A stretch of 64,000 nt of DNA from the NCBI GenBank assembly GCA_014360495.1, contig JACIXR010000001.1, positions 1-64,000 of the forward strand, written 5' to 3'. Under the pieces are notes generated by a model that worked only from the letters and a program-made list of their open reading frames with translations, did not search any database and was not told the DNA's origin. Positions 45,630 through 54,174 of this stretch are shown here, piece after piece (positions within the stretch are counted from its first letter, which is position 1; every line of letters starts with the position of its first letter). The position numbers were made by a program, and so were the translations under genes. Source of the stretch: a bacterium (GTDB lineage: Bacteria; Armatimonadota; JACIXR01).

Positions 45630-46264
45630 TTGACCTTCTTCCCTTCCTTTTTAGTGCGAGGGGTATAGGATATGGGAATTTCCCTTATCCTTAAACCCCT
45701 CTTCCCTATCTTAGCTGTTACTTCAGGACAGAATTCAAATCCCTTGCATTTCAAATCAAGGGATTTAAGAAGCGAGGTCTTGAAAGCCTTATAACAGGTA
45801 GCTTCATCCGTTAAGCGTCTTCCTAAGAGTAGGCTTGCCGTTAGGGCGAGGATTTTATTGGCGATGAAATTGAGGGGACGCATCCTCGGTCTTCCCCTGA
45901 GGAAGCGTGAGCCATAAACGACGCTTTCCTTTCCCTCTAAAATCGGTTTCAAAAGGGTCGGCAACTCGGAGGGATTGTATTCCAAATCCGCATCCTGTAT
46001 TACCACTGCCTCTCCTTGAACATAAGGGAGAGCTGCTCTTATCGCCGCTCCCTTGCCGAAGTTGCGTGGTAGGGAGATTATGCGGATTTCCGGGTCTTTT
46101 ATCTCCTTCAAAATCTCCTTCGTTCCATCCGTTGAGCCATCATCAACGATGATGATTTCCTTATCCAAAGGGACTTCCTTCAATCTCCTTACGAGTTCCC
46201 TAATAGTTTTCTCCTCATTGTAAACGGGCACGATTATGGATACCTTCACAGCTTTTCTATCCAT
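45572..46264 (-). CDS. Family 2 glycosyltransferase (dolichyl-phosphate mannosyltransferase-like)
   Basis: 230 residues, GT-A fold: VSIIVPVYNEEKTIRELV, EIIIVDDGSTDGTKEIL, FGKGAAIRAALPYVQGEAVVIQDADLEYNP (DxD-like acid pair for the nucleotide sugar) and VVYGSRFLRGRPRM. This is the polyprenyl-phosphate sugar transferase group, which loads sugars onto undecaprenyl phosphate for envelope glycans. No membrane domain is present, so it acts at the cytoplasmic face. It overlaps the phosphoesterase gene by 19 nt and contains the start of the LptC gene, so it belongs to the LPS operon. Confidence 0.92.
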   Translation of the reverse strand: MDRKAVKVSIIVPVYNEEKTIRELVRRLKEVPLDKEIIIVDDGSTDGTKEILKEIKDPEIRIISLPRNFGKGAAIRAALPYVQGEAVVIQDADLEYNPSELPTLLKPILEGKESVVYGSRFLRGRPRMRPLNFIANKILALTASLLLGRRLTDEATCYKAFKTSLLKSLDLKCKGFEFCPEVTAKIGKRGLRIREIPISYTPRTKKEGKKVNWKDGFKALYTLFKYRFFS

Positions 46265-46932
46265 CCCTTTATTCTTCCCCTTTCAAACTCTATGAGCCAG
46301 CAGTGCTTGGCATAACAGCCCGAATGGAATATGTAGCTATTATTGATAACGATGGGCTCCCTTAACAATATGTGATTATGACCGCCCAGAATTAAGCTTT
46401 CCCTTTCTATCTCTTTCGCCAGCATTATATCCCTTGCGATTCCCAGATGGGTTAGAAAGATAAAGAAATCCACATCTTCTCTCAATTCCTCAGTGAGTTT
46501 TATGGCGCAAGGGATGGGTTCCGAGAATTGAAGGAAGGGAAAGCGCCTCCAAAATCCCCTCACTTGGGGAAGCGTTAACCCGATTATTGCGATTCTGTAG
46601 CCGTCTATTTCAATTTTCAAAAAGGGAAGAATTGAATTGAAATTATTTGGAATGAGATTAGCCGAGAGGTGGTGGAAATTTGCATCCCTTAGTTTCCATC
46701 TGAGGAGGGATTTGATAGGGTGGAATTCCCTATTTCCCACTGCCCCGGCTGTATAGCCTGCGAGGCTCATCAGTCTTAGGGTTCTCTCGCGCCAGCGAAT
46801 ATCCAAATTTCCCGCTGATAGGGCGTCTCCTGAATCCAATAGGATTGCTCCCCGCTTTTTAAAGTTGAGGAGTTTCTTGACTTTTTCAGGGGAGAGTTTT
46901 CCGTGCATATCTGATGTATGGATTATGAGCAC
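46246..46932 (-). CDS. Calcineurin-like metallophosphoesterase (UshA/5'-nucleotidase N-domain type)
   Basis: 228 residues, no signal peptide. The dimetal motifs are present: TSDMHGKL (Asp, His), LLDSGDALS (Asp), GAVGNREFH (Asn), LTHLG (His) and GGHNH (His pair). It matches only the catalytic domain of UshA-like 5'-nucleotidases, about 230 of 550 residues, so it is a stand-alone version. The GTG start overlaps the TAG of the KdsC-like gene by one base (TAGTG), with GGAGG just before. Inside an LPS operon it may hydrolyse a nucleotide-sugar or lipid precursor; this is inference. Confidence 0.82.
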   Translation of the reverse strand: MLIIHTSDMHGKLSPEKVKKLLNFKKRGAILLDSGDALSAGNLDIRWRERTLRLMSLAGYTAGAVGNREFHPIKSLLRWKLRDANFHHLSANLIPNNFNSILPFLKIEIDGYRIAIIGLTLPQVRGFWRRFPFLQFSEPIPCAIKLTEELREDVDFFIFLTHLGIARDIMLAKEIERESLILGGHNHILLREPIVINNSYIFHSGCYAKHCWLIEFERGRIKGWIEKL

Positions 46933-47483
46933 TACTCCTCCAGTTCTTCAAGGAAGAGCCTGCGAGCTTCCTCGTATTTCCCCTGTTTTCGCAGGATTTC
47001 CTCAATTGCTTCCCTCACAGCTCCCTTTCCGCCCTCTTTTGAGAGGAGCAAATCGGCTCTTTCCTTTATTTCCTTGCTTGCGTTTCCTACAGCTATCTTT
47101 AATCCCGCGAGGATGTAGGCGGGATAATCGTTCAAATCGTCCGCTATATAGGCGATTTCTTCGCTGGATAGCTTGAGCTTTTTACAAGCCTCCCTGAGCG
47201 CCCTTGCTTTCCCCCTCGCTCCCTGAACGAGGAAATCCACTCCCAATTCTTTCGCCCTTCTCTCAACTACGGGAGAATTTCTTCCCGTTATCCAGATGAT
47301 GAGGAGTCCCGCCTTCTTGGCTAGGGAGATGCCGAGACCATCTTGGGCGTTGAAGACCTTGGCTTCATTGCCTACGGAGTCATAGATAATGCCGCCGTCG
47401 GTCAACACGCCGTCAACATCCATAACGAGAGCCTTTATGCTTTTTATTATGGGAAGGTGAAAATCTTTTCTCCATTTAGCCAT
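46932..47483 (-). CDS. kdsC: KdsC-type HAD phosphatase (KDO-8-phosphate phosphatase)
   Basis: 183 residues, HAD superfamily without cap domain, as in KdsC. ALVMDVDGVLTDGGIIYD carries the nucleophile Asp and acid Asp, LLIIWITGRNSPVVERRAKELG motif II, GKARALREACKKL the Lys region and EIAYIADDLNDYPAYILAGLKIAVGNA the metal motif. The family releases phosphate from KDO-8-phosphate for LPS inner core; related phosphatases act on other nonulosonates. It is the first gene of the operon reaching to the Lpt permease. No Shine-Dalgarno sequence precedes its ATG (see the promoter). Confidence 0.88.
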   Translation of the reverse strand: MAKWRKDFHLPIIKSIKALVMDVDGVLTDGGIIYDSVGNEAKVFNAQDGLGISLAKKAGLLIIWITGRNSPVVERRAKELGVDFLVQGARGKARALREACKKLKLSSEEIAYIADDLNDYPAYILAGLKIAVGNASKEIKERADLLLSKEGGKGAVREAIEEILRKQGKYEEARRLFLEELEE

Positions 47484-47490
47484 TTAAAAA

Positions 47491-47519
47491 ATTTTATCAA
47501 AAAATGGGAAGTTTAACAA
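47491..47519 (-). promoter_or_regulatory. Promoter of the kdsC-lpt operon, likely leaderless
   Basis: Minus strand TTGTTA (47519-47514), 17-nt spacer, TAAAAT (47496-47491). Only 7 nt separate the -10 box from the ATG at 47483, so the mRNA probably begins at the start codon. Confidence 0.6.
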
Positions 47520-47592
47520 AGGAAGGAAGAGTAGGTGGAGAAATCCTTTTATCTATTTGCGGTAATATCCGTTTTAGTTTTTGCTTGGTGTG

Positions 47593-47627
47593 GAGATTGC
47601 CACGCCCGCCTTCGGCGGGCGTGCGAT
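47593..47627. repeat. Interspersed palindrome copy
   Basis: GAGATTGCCACG then GCCCGCC-TTC-GGCGGGC and a decayed CTCGCAAT arm (GTGCGAT). It lies just past the GH39-like stop and could act as its 3' hairpin. Confidence 0.75.
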
Positions 47628-47636
47628 AACTAAATC

Positions 47637-48977
47637 TTACTCCCTCAACAGGAGAAACAAAGTGGATAAGGGCGGAAGAGTGCCTTCCCATAGAGCGGTT
47701 CCCAATTCAACTGAATGGGTTTCCGCAACCTCTAATCTCTCCGATTTGGGATTGTCTATAAAACTAGAATGCTGGGAATCTATCCGATAAACTTCCATTC
47801 TTCCTTTTCTTAGCGGGAGATTTCTGATGATGACTCTCAATTGCTTTTCTCTTTCGCTTTCGTTCCATATCACCACTCCTACCTTTTCCTTATCGCTTCC
47901 CGCCAAAACTCCCACCTCGCCGTCCCTCAAATCGTATTTACAGGCTTCCTTCGGAAGGAGCCTTTGATAGATATAAAAGGCGTTGAATATAGCCTTGCGA
48001 TGAAGGTCGTTCGTCAGCAATCCCAGAGCATCGTCAATCCACTGCGCCCAATAGACCTTTCTCAAAAGCGGATAGTATCCCAACATCTTTTTCAAATCAC
48101 GGAAAAACGCTGACGCTGCCTGATATCTGCTCACGGGCGCAAGTAAGCCGAACTCGTTAAAGGAAGCGTATTCGCTCAGGTAGATGGGAATATCGTCCCT
48201 GATGAGGCTTTTAGCCCAGTCCAAATGTCTGATTAAGGTCTCTGGTCCATAGGCGTGGATGGATATGAAGTCCACTCTCCCTCCCGAGGAGAGGATAGCT
48301 TGGTTGTAAGCTTGATTCCACGCCACACCCGCCCCACCAACACTTGCTTTGCAATCGCCCTCTAACAATCCCTCCACGGCGAATTTATACACCTTGGAGT
48401 AGATAGATGGGTCGCCATAGAAGAAATCCTTCCAGCCATTATGACCCAAATCCGGCTCGTTCCATATTTCATAGGAAGCGTGAAGCCCGAGCTCGGCGAG
48501 ATGCTTGGCGAAAAGCTTGCAGACATATCGCCAGGCGATGAGAGAAGAGGGTGGGTCTTTCCAAGCTTCCCATCCCTCAAGGGATTTAAGGGGGTTGGGG
48601 CAATATGAGATAACGAATAGGGGATGGATTTTGAGGTTTCGGAGAGCTGAGAAGAAGGGGTCAAGGGGCGAGAAGTCGCACTTTATTTTCCCAAGGGAAC
48701 CGCTTATACAATCAAAAGCAAGGGCATCCGGCTTGCCCCAACCGAGTTCATAGCGAAGGTCTTTAATTCCTATTTCCTGAAGGAGAGGGAGGGAGCGGAG
48801 GAGTTTATCAAGTGGTTGGAGGGGAGTTTGATAAACTCCCAAGAAATCCTTTGGAAAGGTTTGACCAGTTTTCAAATTTGCAAAGACTTCTATCTCTGTG
48901 GCATCCGCTCTTAGAATGGGGATAGAAGGAATCAAGAGTAATAATAGGAAACCCAACATGTTTTGCCACTTTTTCAT
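47637..48977 (-). CDS. Secreted GH39-like glycoside hydrolase
   Basis: 446 residues with a signal peptide (NMLGFLLLLLIPSIPILRA). The TIM barrel has IKDLRYELGWG at strand 1-2, Glu174 in YEIWNEPDLGHNG as acid/base, FISIHAYGPE at strand 6 and YLSEYASFNEFG (about residue 270) as nucleophile. WAQWIDDALGLLTNDLHRK matches strand 8. The C terminus is a small beta sandwich (VGVVIWNESEREKQLRVIIRNL), as in beta-xylosidases of GH39. Xylosidase is one candidate activity; iduronidase-like or other GH-A activities remain possible. It is transcribed towards kdsC as an independent unit. A weak promoter (TTTACA, 18 nt, TAGAAT at 49027-48998, minus) precedes it. There is no ribosome site. Confidence 0.8.
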   Translation of the reverse strand: MKKWQNMLGFLLLLLIPSIPILRADATEIEVFANLKTGQTFPKDFLGVYQTPLQPLDKLLRSLPLLQEIGIKDLRYELGWGKPDALAFDCISGSLGKIKCDFSPLDPFFSALRNLKIHPLFVISYCPNPLKSLEGWEAWKDPPSSLIAWRYVCKLFAKHLAELGLHASYEIWNEPDLGHNGWKDFFYGDPSIYSKVYKFAVEGLLEGDCKASVGGAGVAWNQAYNQAILSSGGRVDFISIHAYGPETLIRHLDWAKSLIRDDIPIYLSEYASFNEFGLLAPVSRYQAASAFFRDLKKMLGYYPLLRKVYWAQWIDDALGLLTNDLHRKAIFNAFYIYQRLLPKEACKYDLRDGEVGVLAGSDKEKVGVVIWNESEREKQLRVIIRNLPLRKGRMEVYRIDSQHSSFIDNPKSERLEVAETHSVELGTALWEGTLPPLSTLFLLLRE

Positions 48978-49037
48978 AGATGATATTTATTAAACTAATT
49001 CTAAAAATTTTAAAGGGCAAGTGTAAAATTTTCTCTC

Positions 49038-49066
49038 TTGCTTGTGTATTTTCCCCTCATTAAAAT
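49038..49066 (+). promoter_or_regulatory. Promoter of the alpha-fucosidase gene
   Basis: TTGCTT (49038-49043), 17-nt spacer, TAAAAT (49061-49066), 29 nt before the ATG, with GGGAGGG between. Confidence 0.6.
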
Positions 49067-49095
49067 GATAGAAAATCCAAAAGGGAGGGATTCTT

Positions 49096-50745
49096 ATGAT
49101 GTACGCTCTATTGCTTGCCTCAGCTGTATCCTCGCCTATTCCACCAGCCGAGCGCCTCGCCTGGTGGAAGGAGGCGAGATTCGGGATGTTCATCCACTGG
49201 GGAGTTTATTCCATACTCGGAAGAGCGGAATGGGTGATGTACAACGAACGCATTCCCATCCCCGAGTACGAGAAGCTCTACCCCCAGTTCAATCCCACGA
49301 AATACAATCCCGATGAATGGGTCAAGCTGGCGAAAGAGGCGGGAATGAAGTATATCGTCATAACATCCAAACACCACGATGGCTTCTGTATGTTTGATAG
49401 CGCCCTCACGGATTACGACTGTATGAGCACTCCTGCCAAAAGGGATTTCATCGGCGACCTCGTCAAGGCTTGCAGGAAGCAGGGGATGAGGATAATGTTC
49501 TACTACTCCCTTCTTGACTGGCATCATCCCCATTATGTCCCTCGTCCCGCCTGGGTTGAGGACCCTCCCGGACATGAGCGAGATTTCAACAAGTATCTTG
49601 AATATATGTTCGGGCAGATAAGAGAGCTCTGCGAGAAATACAAGCCTGATGGTATATGGTTTGATGGCGGTTGGGAACACTCTCCCCAAGAATGGAGAGC
49701 TGAGGAGCTTTTGAAGATGATATGGAGGATTCTTCCCAATGCGGTCATCAACGACCGCACGGGATTGCCAGCGGACTTCTCAACTCCTGAGCAGTTCGTT
49801 CCGGGAGCGGGGATGGGTGAGCGTCTCTGGGAAACCTGTATGACGATAAACGACAGCTGGGGCTACAACGCCCACGACCACGCCCACAAATCCGTGCGTC
49901 AATTGATTCAAACCCTGGTTGATATAGCGAGCAAGGGTGGGAACTTCCTCCTCAATGTTGGTCCTATGCCCACGGGGGAGATTCAGCCTGAATTCGTTGT
50001 GAGGTTGAAGCAGATGGGCGCCTGGCTGAAGCAATATGGTGATGCAATCTACGGCACGGAAGGCTCTCCCTTCCCAGTGCATAATCCACCTCTTAACGGA
50101 TGCACGGTAAAGGGGAACAAGCTCTTCCTCCACTTCTTTGAATATCCCACCGCTCCCGTTAAGATTGGGGGGTTGAAGACGAAGGTCAACAAGGCTTATA
50201 TTATGAAAGACAAGACGCCGATTGAGTTCAAGCAGAAGGATTTGGAGCTTGTTTTGGATTTCCCACCCATTGTTCCCGACCCCTATGATACGATAGTTGT
50301 TTTGGAGCTCGCTGGTAAGCCGGAGGTTGAGTTTGCTATTCATCAATCCGAGAACGGCGAGGTTGAGCTACCGGCTAGGGTTGCTAAGGTTCATGGGCAG
50401 ACCGCTCGCTATGAATCGGGTGGTGGGAAGGATAACATAGGCTATTGGACGGATGTAAACGATTGGGTCTCTTGGGATTTTGTTTTGGAGAAGGGTGGGG
50501 ATTTTGAGGTAGTGATAACCTATGCTTGTGATAAGGGGACGGGAGGTAGCGAGTTCGCTGTGGAGATTGATGGGCAGAGCTTGAAGGGAGTAGTTGAGGA
50601 GACCGGTTCTTGGACGGATTTCGTGGATAAGAGCTTGGGGAATGTGAGTTTGAAGGCTGGTAAATATACATTGGCGGTGCGGCCATTAACGAAGCCCGGT
50701 GGTGCGGTGATGAACCTCAAGAGCGTGAAGCTATTGCCGAGATAA
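49096..50745 (+). CDS. Alpha-L-fucosidase, glycoside hydrolase family 29, with C-terminal sandwich
   Basis: 549 residues. A short signal-like N terminus precedes the GH29 start AERLAWWKEARFGMFIHWGVYSI. KYIVITSKHHDGFCMFDS, MFYYSLLDWHHPHY and GIWFDGGWEH follow; Asp190 in the last motif is the nucleophile. The acid/base is variable in the family and not certain here. After the barrel comes NFLLNVGPMPTGEI and a beta domain; from about residue 430 a CBM35/6-like module follows (ARYESGGGKDNIGYWTDVNDWVSWDF... YTLAVRPLTKPGGAVMNLKSVKLLP). Retaining hydrolysis of terminal alpha-L-fucose is expected. It stands alone between a promoter and a terminator. Confidence 0.94.
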   Translation: MMYALLLASAVSSPIPPAERLAWWKEARFGMFIHWGVYSILGRAEWVMYNERIPIPEYEKLYPQFNPTKYNPDEWVKLAKEAGMKYIVITSKHHDGFCMFDSALTDYDCMSTPAKRDFIGDLVKACRKQGMRIMFYYSLLDWHHPHYVPRPAWVEDPPGHERDFNKYLEYMFGQIRELCEKYKPDGIWFDGGWEHSPQEWRAEELLKMIWRILPNAVINDRTGLPADFSTPEQFVPGAGMGERLWETCMTINDSWGYNAHDHAHKSVRQLIQTLVDIASKGGNFLLNVGPMPTGEIQPEFVVRLKQMGAWLKQYGDAIYGTEGSPFPVHNPPLNGCTVKGNKLFLHFFEYPTAPVKIGGLKTKVNKAYIMKDKTPIEFKQKDLELVLDFPPIVPDPYDTIVVLELAGKPEVEFAIHQSENGEVELPARVAKVHGQTARYESGGGKDNIGYWTDVNDWVSWDFVLEKGGDFEVVITYACDKGTGGSEFAVEIDGQSLKGVVEETGSWTDFVDKSLGNVSLKAGKYTLAVRPLTKPGGAVMNLKSVKLLPR

Positions 50746-50770
50746 AGAGGAGAGGAAAAGCCAAAATAGA

Positions 50771-50793
50771 GGGGGCGTCCGAAGGACGCCCCC
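50771..50793 (+). terminator. Terminator of the alpha-fucosidase gene
   Basis: GGGGGCGTCC pairs with GGACGCCCCC around GAA (10 bp), followed by a C/T-rich run ending TTTT. It lies 26 nt past the stop. Confidence 0.85.
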
Positions 50794-50856
50794 CTCTCTT
50801 TTACAATCTCTTGAAAATTTCTTTGAAATTGCCAAAATTTATCTTGGTGAAGAGAA

Positions 50857-53800
50857 ATGAAAGAGGAACGACCCTCGTTCTCCCTTCCCGATTTGATTGA
50901 CAATCGCAAGGTCACTGGCAAGACTTTAGCGGATGTCCTGAAAACGCTCCTCTTGGAAAGCAATCAGCCTAAATTATCCATTGCTACGGCTTTCTTCAAC
51001 TTAGATGCCCTACGCTCCCTTGAGGAAACCGTCCTCAATCTATCCTCCCTCCGACTCCTATTGGGGAAAGAACAGGAGCAAAAATTCGTTTTGAAAGGAT
51101 TTCGGGAGGACCTTGAAACCGCTGTCTCCCAATCCCTTTCAGTCTCCATTTCAGAAATCCAAGATTGGCTTGATTTTCTCAAAGACGACCTCGTCCAAGT
51201 TCGCCTCTACGAGAAATCTTTCCTTCATGGCAAGGCTTACCTCCTGGAGGGCGTTCCCTTCCTCGGAAACATAGGGATAGTGGGCTCCTCTAACTTCACA
51301 GGGGCGGGATTGAAAACCAATTTAGAGTTGAACGCAGTCTTGAAGCAGGAGAGCGCGGTGAACGAGCTTAAGAGATGGTTTGAAGCCCTCTGGGAGGAAA
51401 GCGTTGATTATAAATCCGAGTTTCTCTCCATCCTGAGCGATTTCACTCACCATTATACCCCTTACGAGATTTACATAAAGATTCTCTACGAAGCTTGGAA
51501 AGACCGCTTTGAAACGAGCCCCTCGGAAAAGGATGGCAAACCCTCGCCAATTGCCCTCACGGATTTCCAGCATCAAGGCTATCTTGCCGCGAAGGAGATT
51601 TTGGAGAATTATGGCGGTGTCATGATTGCTGATTCCGTTGGGCTCGGCAAAACCTATCTCGCCCTTCGCCTCCTTGACGATTACGCCTACCACGAGCGTC
51701 AAACAGCCCTCATCATCTGCCCCGCTTCTCTCATAGATAGCCTCTGGCGTCCACTTCTCCAGAGATACGCTATCCCTTACGAACTCATATCTATGGAGAA
51801 GGTAAGCCAAGCGGATTTCCCCTTCGCCGAGTATGCTGAGAAATTCAAGATTATAGTCGTGGATGAAAGCCACAATTTCCGCAATTCCCAAACCAATCGC
51901 TGGAAAAATCTTTTCCAGCTCATATCAAGGGGAGACAACGATAAAAAAATAATCCTCCTAACCGCTACCCCAATCAACAACAGCGTCTTTGACCTCTACA
52001 ACCAAATTCGCTTTATCACAAGGGATTTTCGGGATTTCTTCAAATCTGTTGGGATTAAAGACCTTTTCCGCTATTTCTGTAAGGCGGATGGTGATAAAGA
52101 TACCCTCTATGAAGTGCTTGAGGCGATAGCTGTGCGGAGAAGCAGGCAGTTCATTCGCTCAAATTATCCCCGAGCATTGATTGATGGTAAGCCAATCCAT
52201 TTTCCCGAAAGGGAGCTCCATTCAGTCCATTACAGCCTCTCCGCGATTTACGGCAAAGACCTCTATAATAGACTCGCTTATGCGATAGAGAATCTCTTCT
52301 TCGCCCCCTATCAACCAGATTATTTCCGAAAGGATTTCATTGAAGCGATGAAGAGATGGAGTAAAAGGGAGGAATATCGCTATTGGGAATCTTTGAAGAG
52401 GCGATTAATGGAACTCGGCTGGGATGAAGACAAAGCGGAGGATTTCGCGAAAACTTATGGGAGGCAGAGGGCTCTCGTTCAGATTATGCGCATCTTATAT
52501 CTCAAAAGATTGGAGTCATCCGTGGAGGCGATGCGGAATTCTCTAATTTATCAAAGGGATTTCCAGAAGGCTTTCCTCCAAGCCCTCAGGGAGGGAAGGC
52601 TTTTGGATAGCAAATCCTATCGCAGATGGCTCCAGGAGCTATCAGCCGATGATGAGGGAGAGGAGGGAAAGGATATAAGGGAAATCTTGGACAGCTTGCC
52701 CCTTCTCTCCAGTAAGGACTACGATATTCAAGCCTTGGAGCAAGCTGTGGAATCGGATATCCAAAGCCTTGATGAGCTCATTGGAGATTTGGAGAAACTG
52801 CGGGCGGAAAGGGACGATAAATTGGAGACCCTGCGAAATCTCTTGTTGAACGAGGTGAAGGGGAAGAAGGCGATAATCTTTTCCTATTTCAAGGATACAG
52901 CTCGCTATATTTATAATCAGTTGAGGAACGATGAGGATTTTATGCGGGGGATGGGGCTAACAGCCGAGCAATTCTCAATAATTGATAGCGGAGTAAAGCC
53001 GGAGGAAAGATTGGACCGCATCCGTAGATTTGCCCCCGAGGCAAACGAATTTAAGGACAAGACAACACCGGATAGGGAGATAAACCTCCTCATAAGCACG
53101 GATGTCCTGAGCGAGGGGCAGAATCTGCAAGACGCTTGCGTCCTCATCAACTACGACCTCCATTGGAATCCCGTTAGGATGGTTCAGAGGGCGGGGAGGT
53201 TGGACCGCATCGGTTCGCCCCACGATTTAATTCACATCTACAATTTCTTCCCCGAAGATGAGCTTGAAAGCCTTCTTCATCTTCTCCAAAGGCTTTATGA
53301 GAAGCTGGAGGCGATAAATCGCGCCGTTGGCTTGGATGTTTCCGTCCTTGGGGAAATGCCCAATCCTATGGATTTCAATACCCTGAGAAGGATTGAGGAG
53401 GGGGATGGCAGTGTAATGGATGAGTTGGAATCTGAAAGCGAGCTGAATATAGGGGAATTTCTTATGGAGGACCTGCTGAATTTCCTCAAAAGAATAGGGG
53501 AAAGGAAACTGAGCGGGATACCCAATGGTGTGGGGACGAGCAAGAAAGGGGAAAGGAGGGGGTTTTTCCTTTCCCTGAAGAATTTAAACACGGATAAACA
53601 TTACTGGCTGTTTGAGGATGAGAATGGGAAATTGATAGGACTGGAGGGAGATAGGCTTGAGGCGATAAAGATGATTCGCTCCAAGCCTGATGAGCCAGCC
53701 CTCCCCATCCCTCCCGATTTTGACCCTCGGACAAAGATAGAGGAATTGAGGGAGAAGCTGTTGGAAATCCTTCGCCAGTCCGCTTATCATAAGTCTCCCC

Positions 53801-54084
53801 TGAAATCCCCCCAAAACAAGGTTGTCAGTTGGCTCAGAACCCTTCCTCCCTCATCTATGAGGAACGAGTTGTTAAGTTATTTCTCCCAGCCTCTGAGCGA
53901 GCTTGCCCTGAGGGAACTGCGAAGGATTTGGCGTGAGAGGACGAGGAAGAACGAGCAGGAATTTATGAGGGAATTGGAGGATTTTAGCAAACGATATCCC
54001 CAAGTTAAGGGGAGTGAAACGAAAGAGCAACGGGAGATAAATAAGGAGGATTTAGAGGTCATCGGTTGGGTATTGTTGCAATGA
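50857..54084 (+). CDS. PLD-nuclease-like / SNF2-family helicase fusion (defence-type)
   Basis: 1075 residues, cytoplasmic. The N terminus (about 1-220) is a phospholipase-D-like domain with FLHGKAYLLE (His124, Lys126, Glu at the usual Asp place) and GIVGSSNFTGAGLKTNLELN: one HKD half, as in PLD nucleases that work as dimers. Then a superfamily-2 SNF2/HepA helicase: GVMIADSVGLGKTYL (Lys265), VVDESHNFRN (Asp336-Glu337), LLTATPINNS, KGKKAIIFSYFKDTARYIY, LISTDVLSEGQNLQ, MVQRAGRLDRIGS. A long insertion between the lobes and a C-terminal tail are family-specific. Such proteins occur next to DNA methyltransferases in restriction-like defence loci; here the next gene is one. The nuclease role of the PLD domain is inference. 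Confidence 0.88.
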   Translation: MKEERPSFSLPDLIDNRKVTGKTLADVLKTLLLESNQPKLSIATAFFNLDALRSLEETVLNLSSLRLLLGKEQEQKFVLKGFREDLETAVSQSLSVSISEIQDWLDFLKDDLVQVRLYEKSFLHGKAYLLEGVPFLGNIGIVGSSNFTGAGLKTNLELNAVLKQESAVNELKRWFEALWEESVDYKSEFLSILSDFTHHYTPYEIYIKILYEAWKDRFETSPSEKDGKPSPIALTDFQHQGYLAAKEILENYGGVMIADSVGLGKTYLALRLLDDYAYHERQTALIICPASLIDSLWRPLLQRYAIPYELISMEKVSQADFPFAEYAEKFKIIVVDESHNFRNSQTNRWKNLFQLISRGDNDKKIILLTATPINNSVFDLYNQIRFITRDFRDFFKSVGIKDLFRYFCKADGDKDTLYEVLEAIAVRRSRQFIRSNYPRALIDGKPIHFPERELHSVHYSLSAIYGKDLYNRLAYAIENLFFAPYQPDYFRKDFIEAMKRWSKREEYRYWESLKRRLMELGWDEDKAEDFAKTYGRQRALVQIMRILYLKRLESSVEAMRNSLIYQRDFQKAFLQALREGRLLDSKSYRRWLQELSADDEGEEGKDIREILDSLPLLSSKDYDIQALEQAVESDIQSLDELIGDLEKLRAERDDKLETLRNLLLNEVKGKKAIIFSYFKDTARYIYNQLRNDEDFMRGMGLTAEQFSIIDSGVKPEERLDRIRRFAPEANEFKDKTTPDREINLLISTDVLSEGQNLQDACVLINYDLHWNPVRMVQRAGRLDRIGSPHDLIHIYNFFPEDELESLLHLLQRLYEKLEAINRAVGLDVSVLGEMPNPMDFNTLRRIEEGDGSVMDELESESELNIGEFLMEDLLNFLKRIGERKLSGIPNGVGTSKKGERRGFFLSLKNLNTDKHYWLFEDENGKLIGLEGDRLEAIKMIRSKPDEPALPIPPDFDPRTKIEELREKLLEILRQSAYHKSPLKSPQNKVVSWLRTLPPSSMRNELLSYFSQPLSELALRELRRIWRERTRKNEQEFMRELEDFSKRYPQVKGSETKEQREINKEDLEVIGWVLLQ

Positions 54085-54131
54085 TTCCCCGCTTTTTGCG
54101 AACCGTGATGGCGAAGCCGATTTCCTTCATC

Positions 54132-54159
54132 TTGCGAACTCACACTTTTATGCTAAAAT
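54132..54159 (+). promoter_or_regulatory. Possible internal promoter before the methyltransferase gene
   Basis: TTGCGA (54132-54137), 16-nt spacer, TAAAAT (54154-54159), 15 nt before the ATG at 54175. It would allow the methyltransferase to be made independently of the helicase. Confidence 0.5.
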
Positions 54160-54174
54160 AAAAGGTGATTGGCG

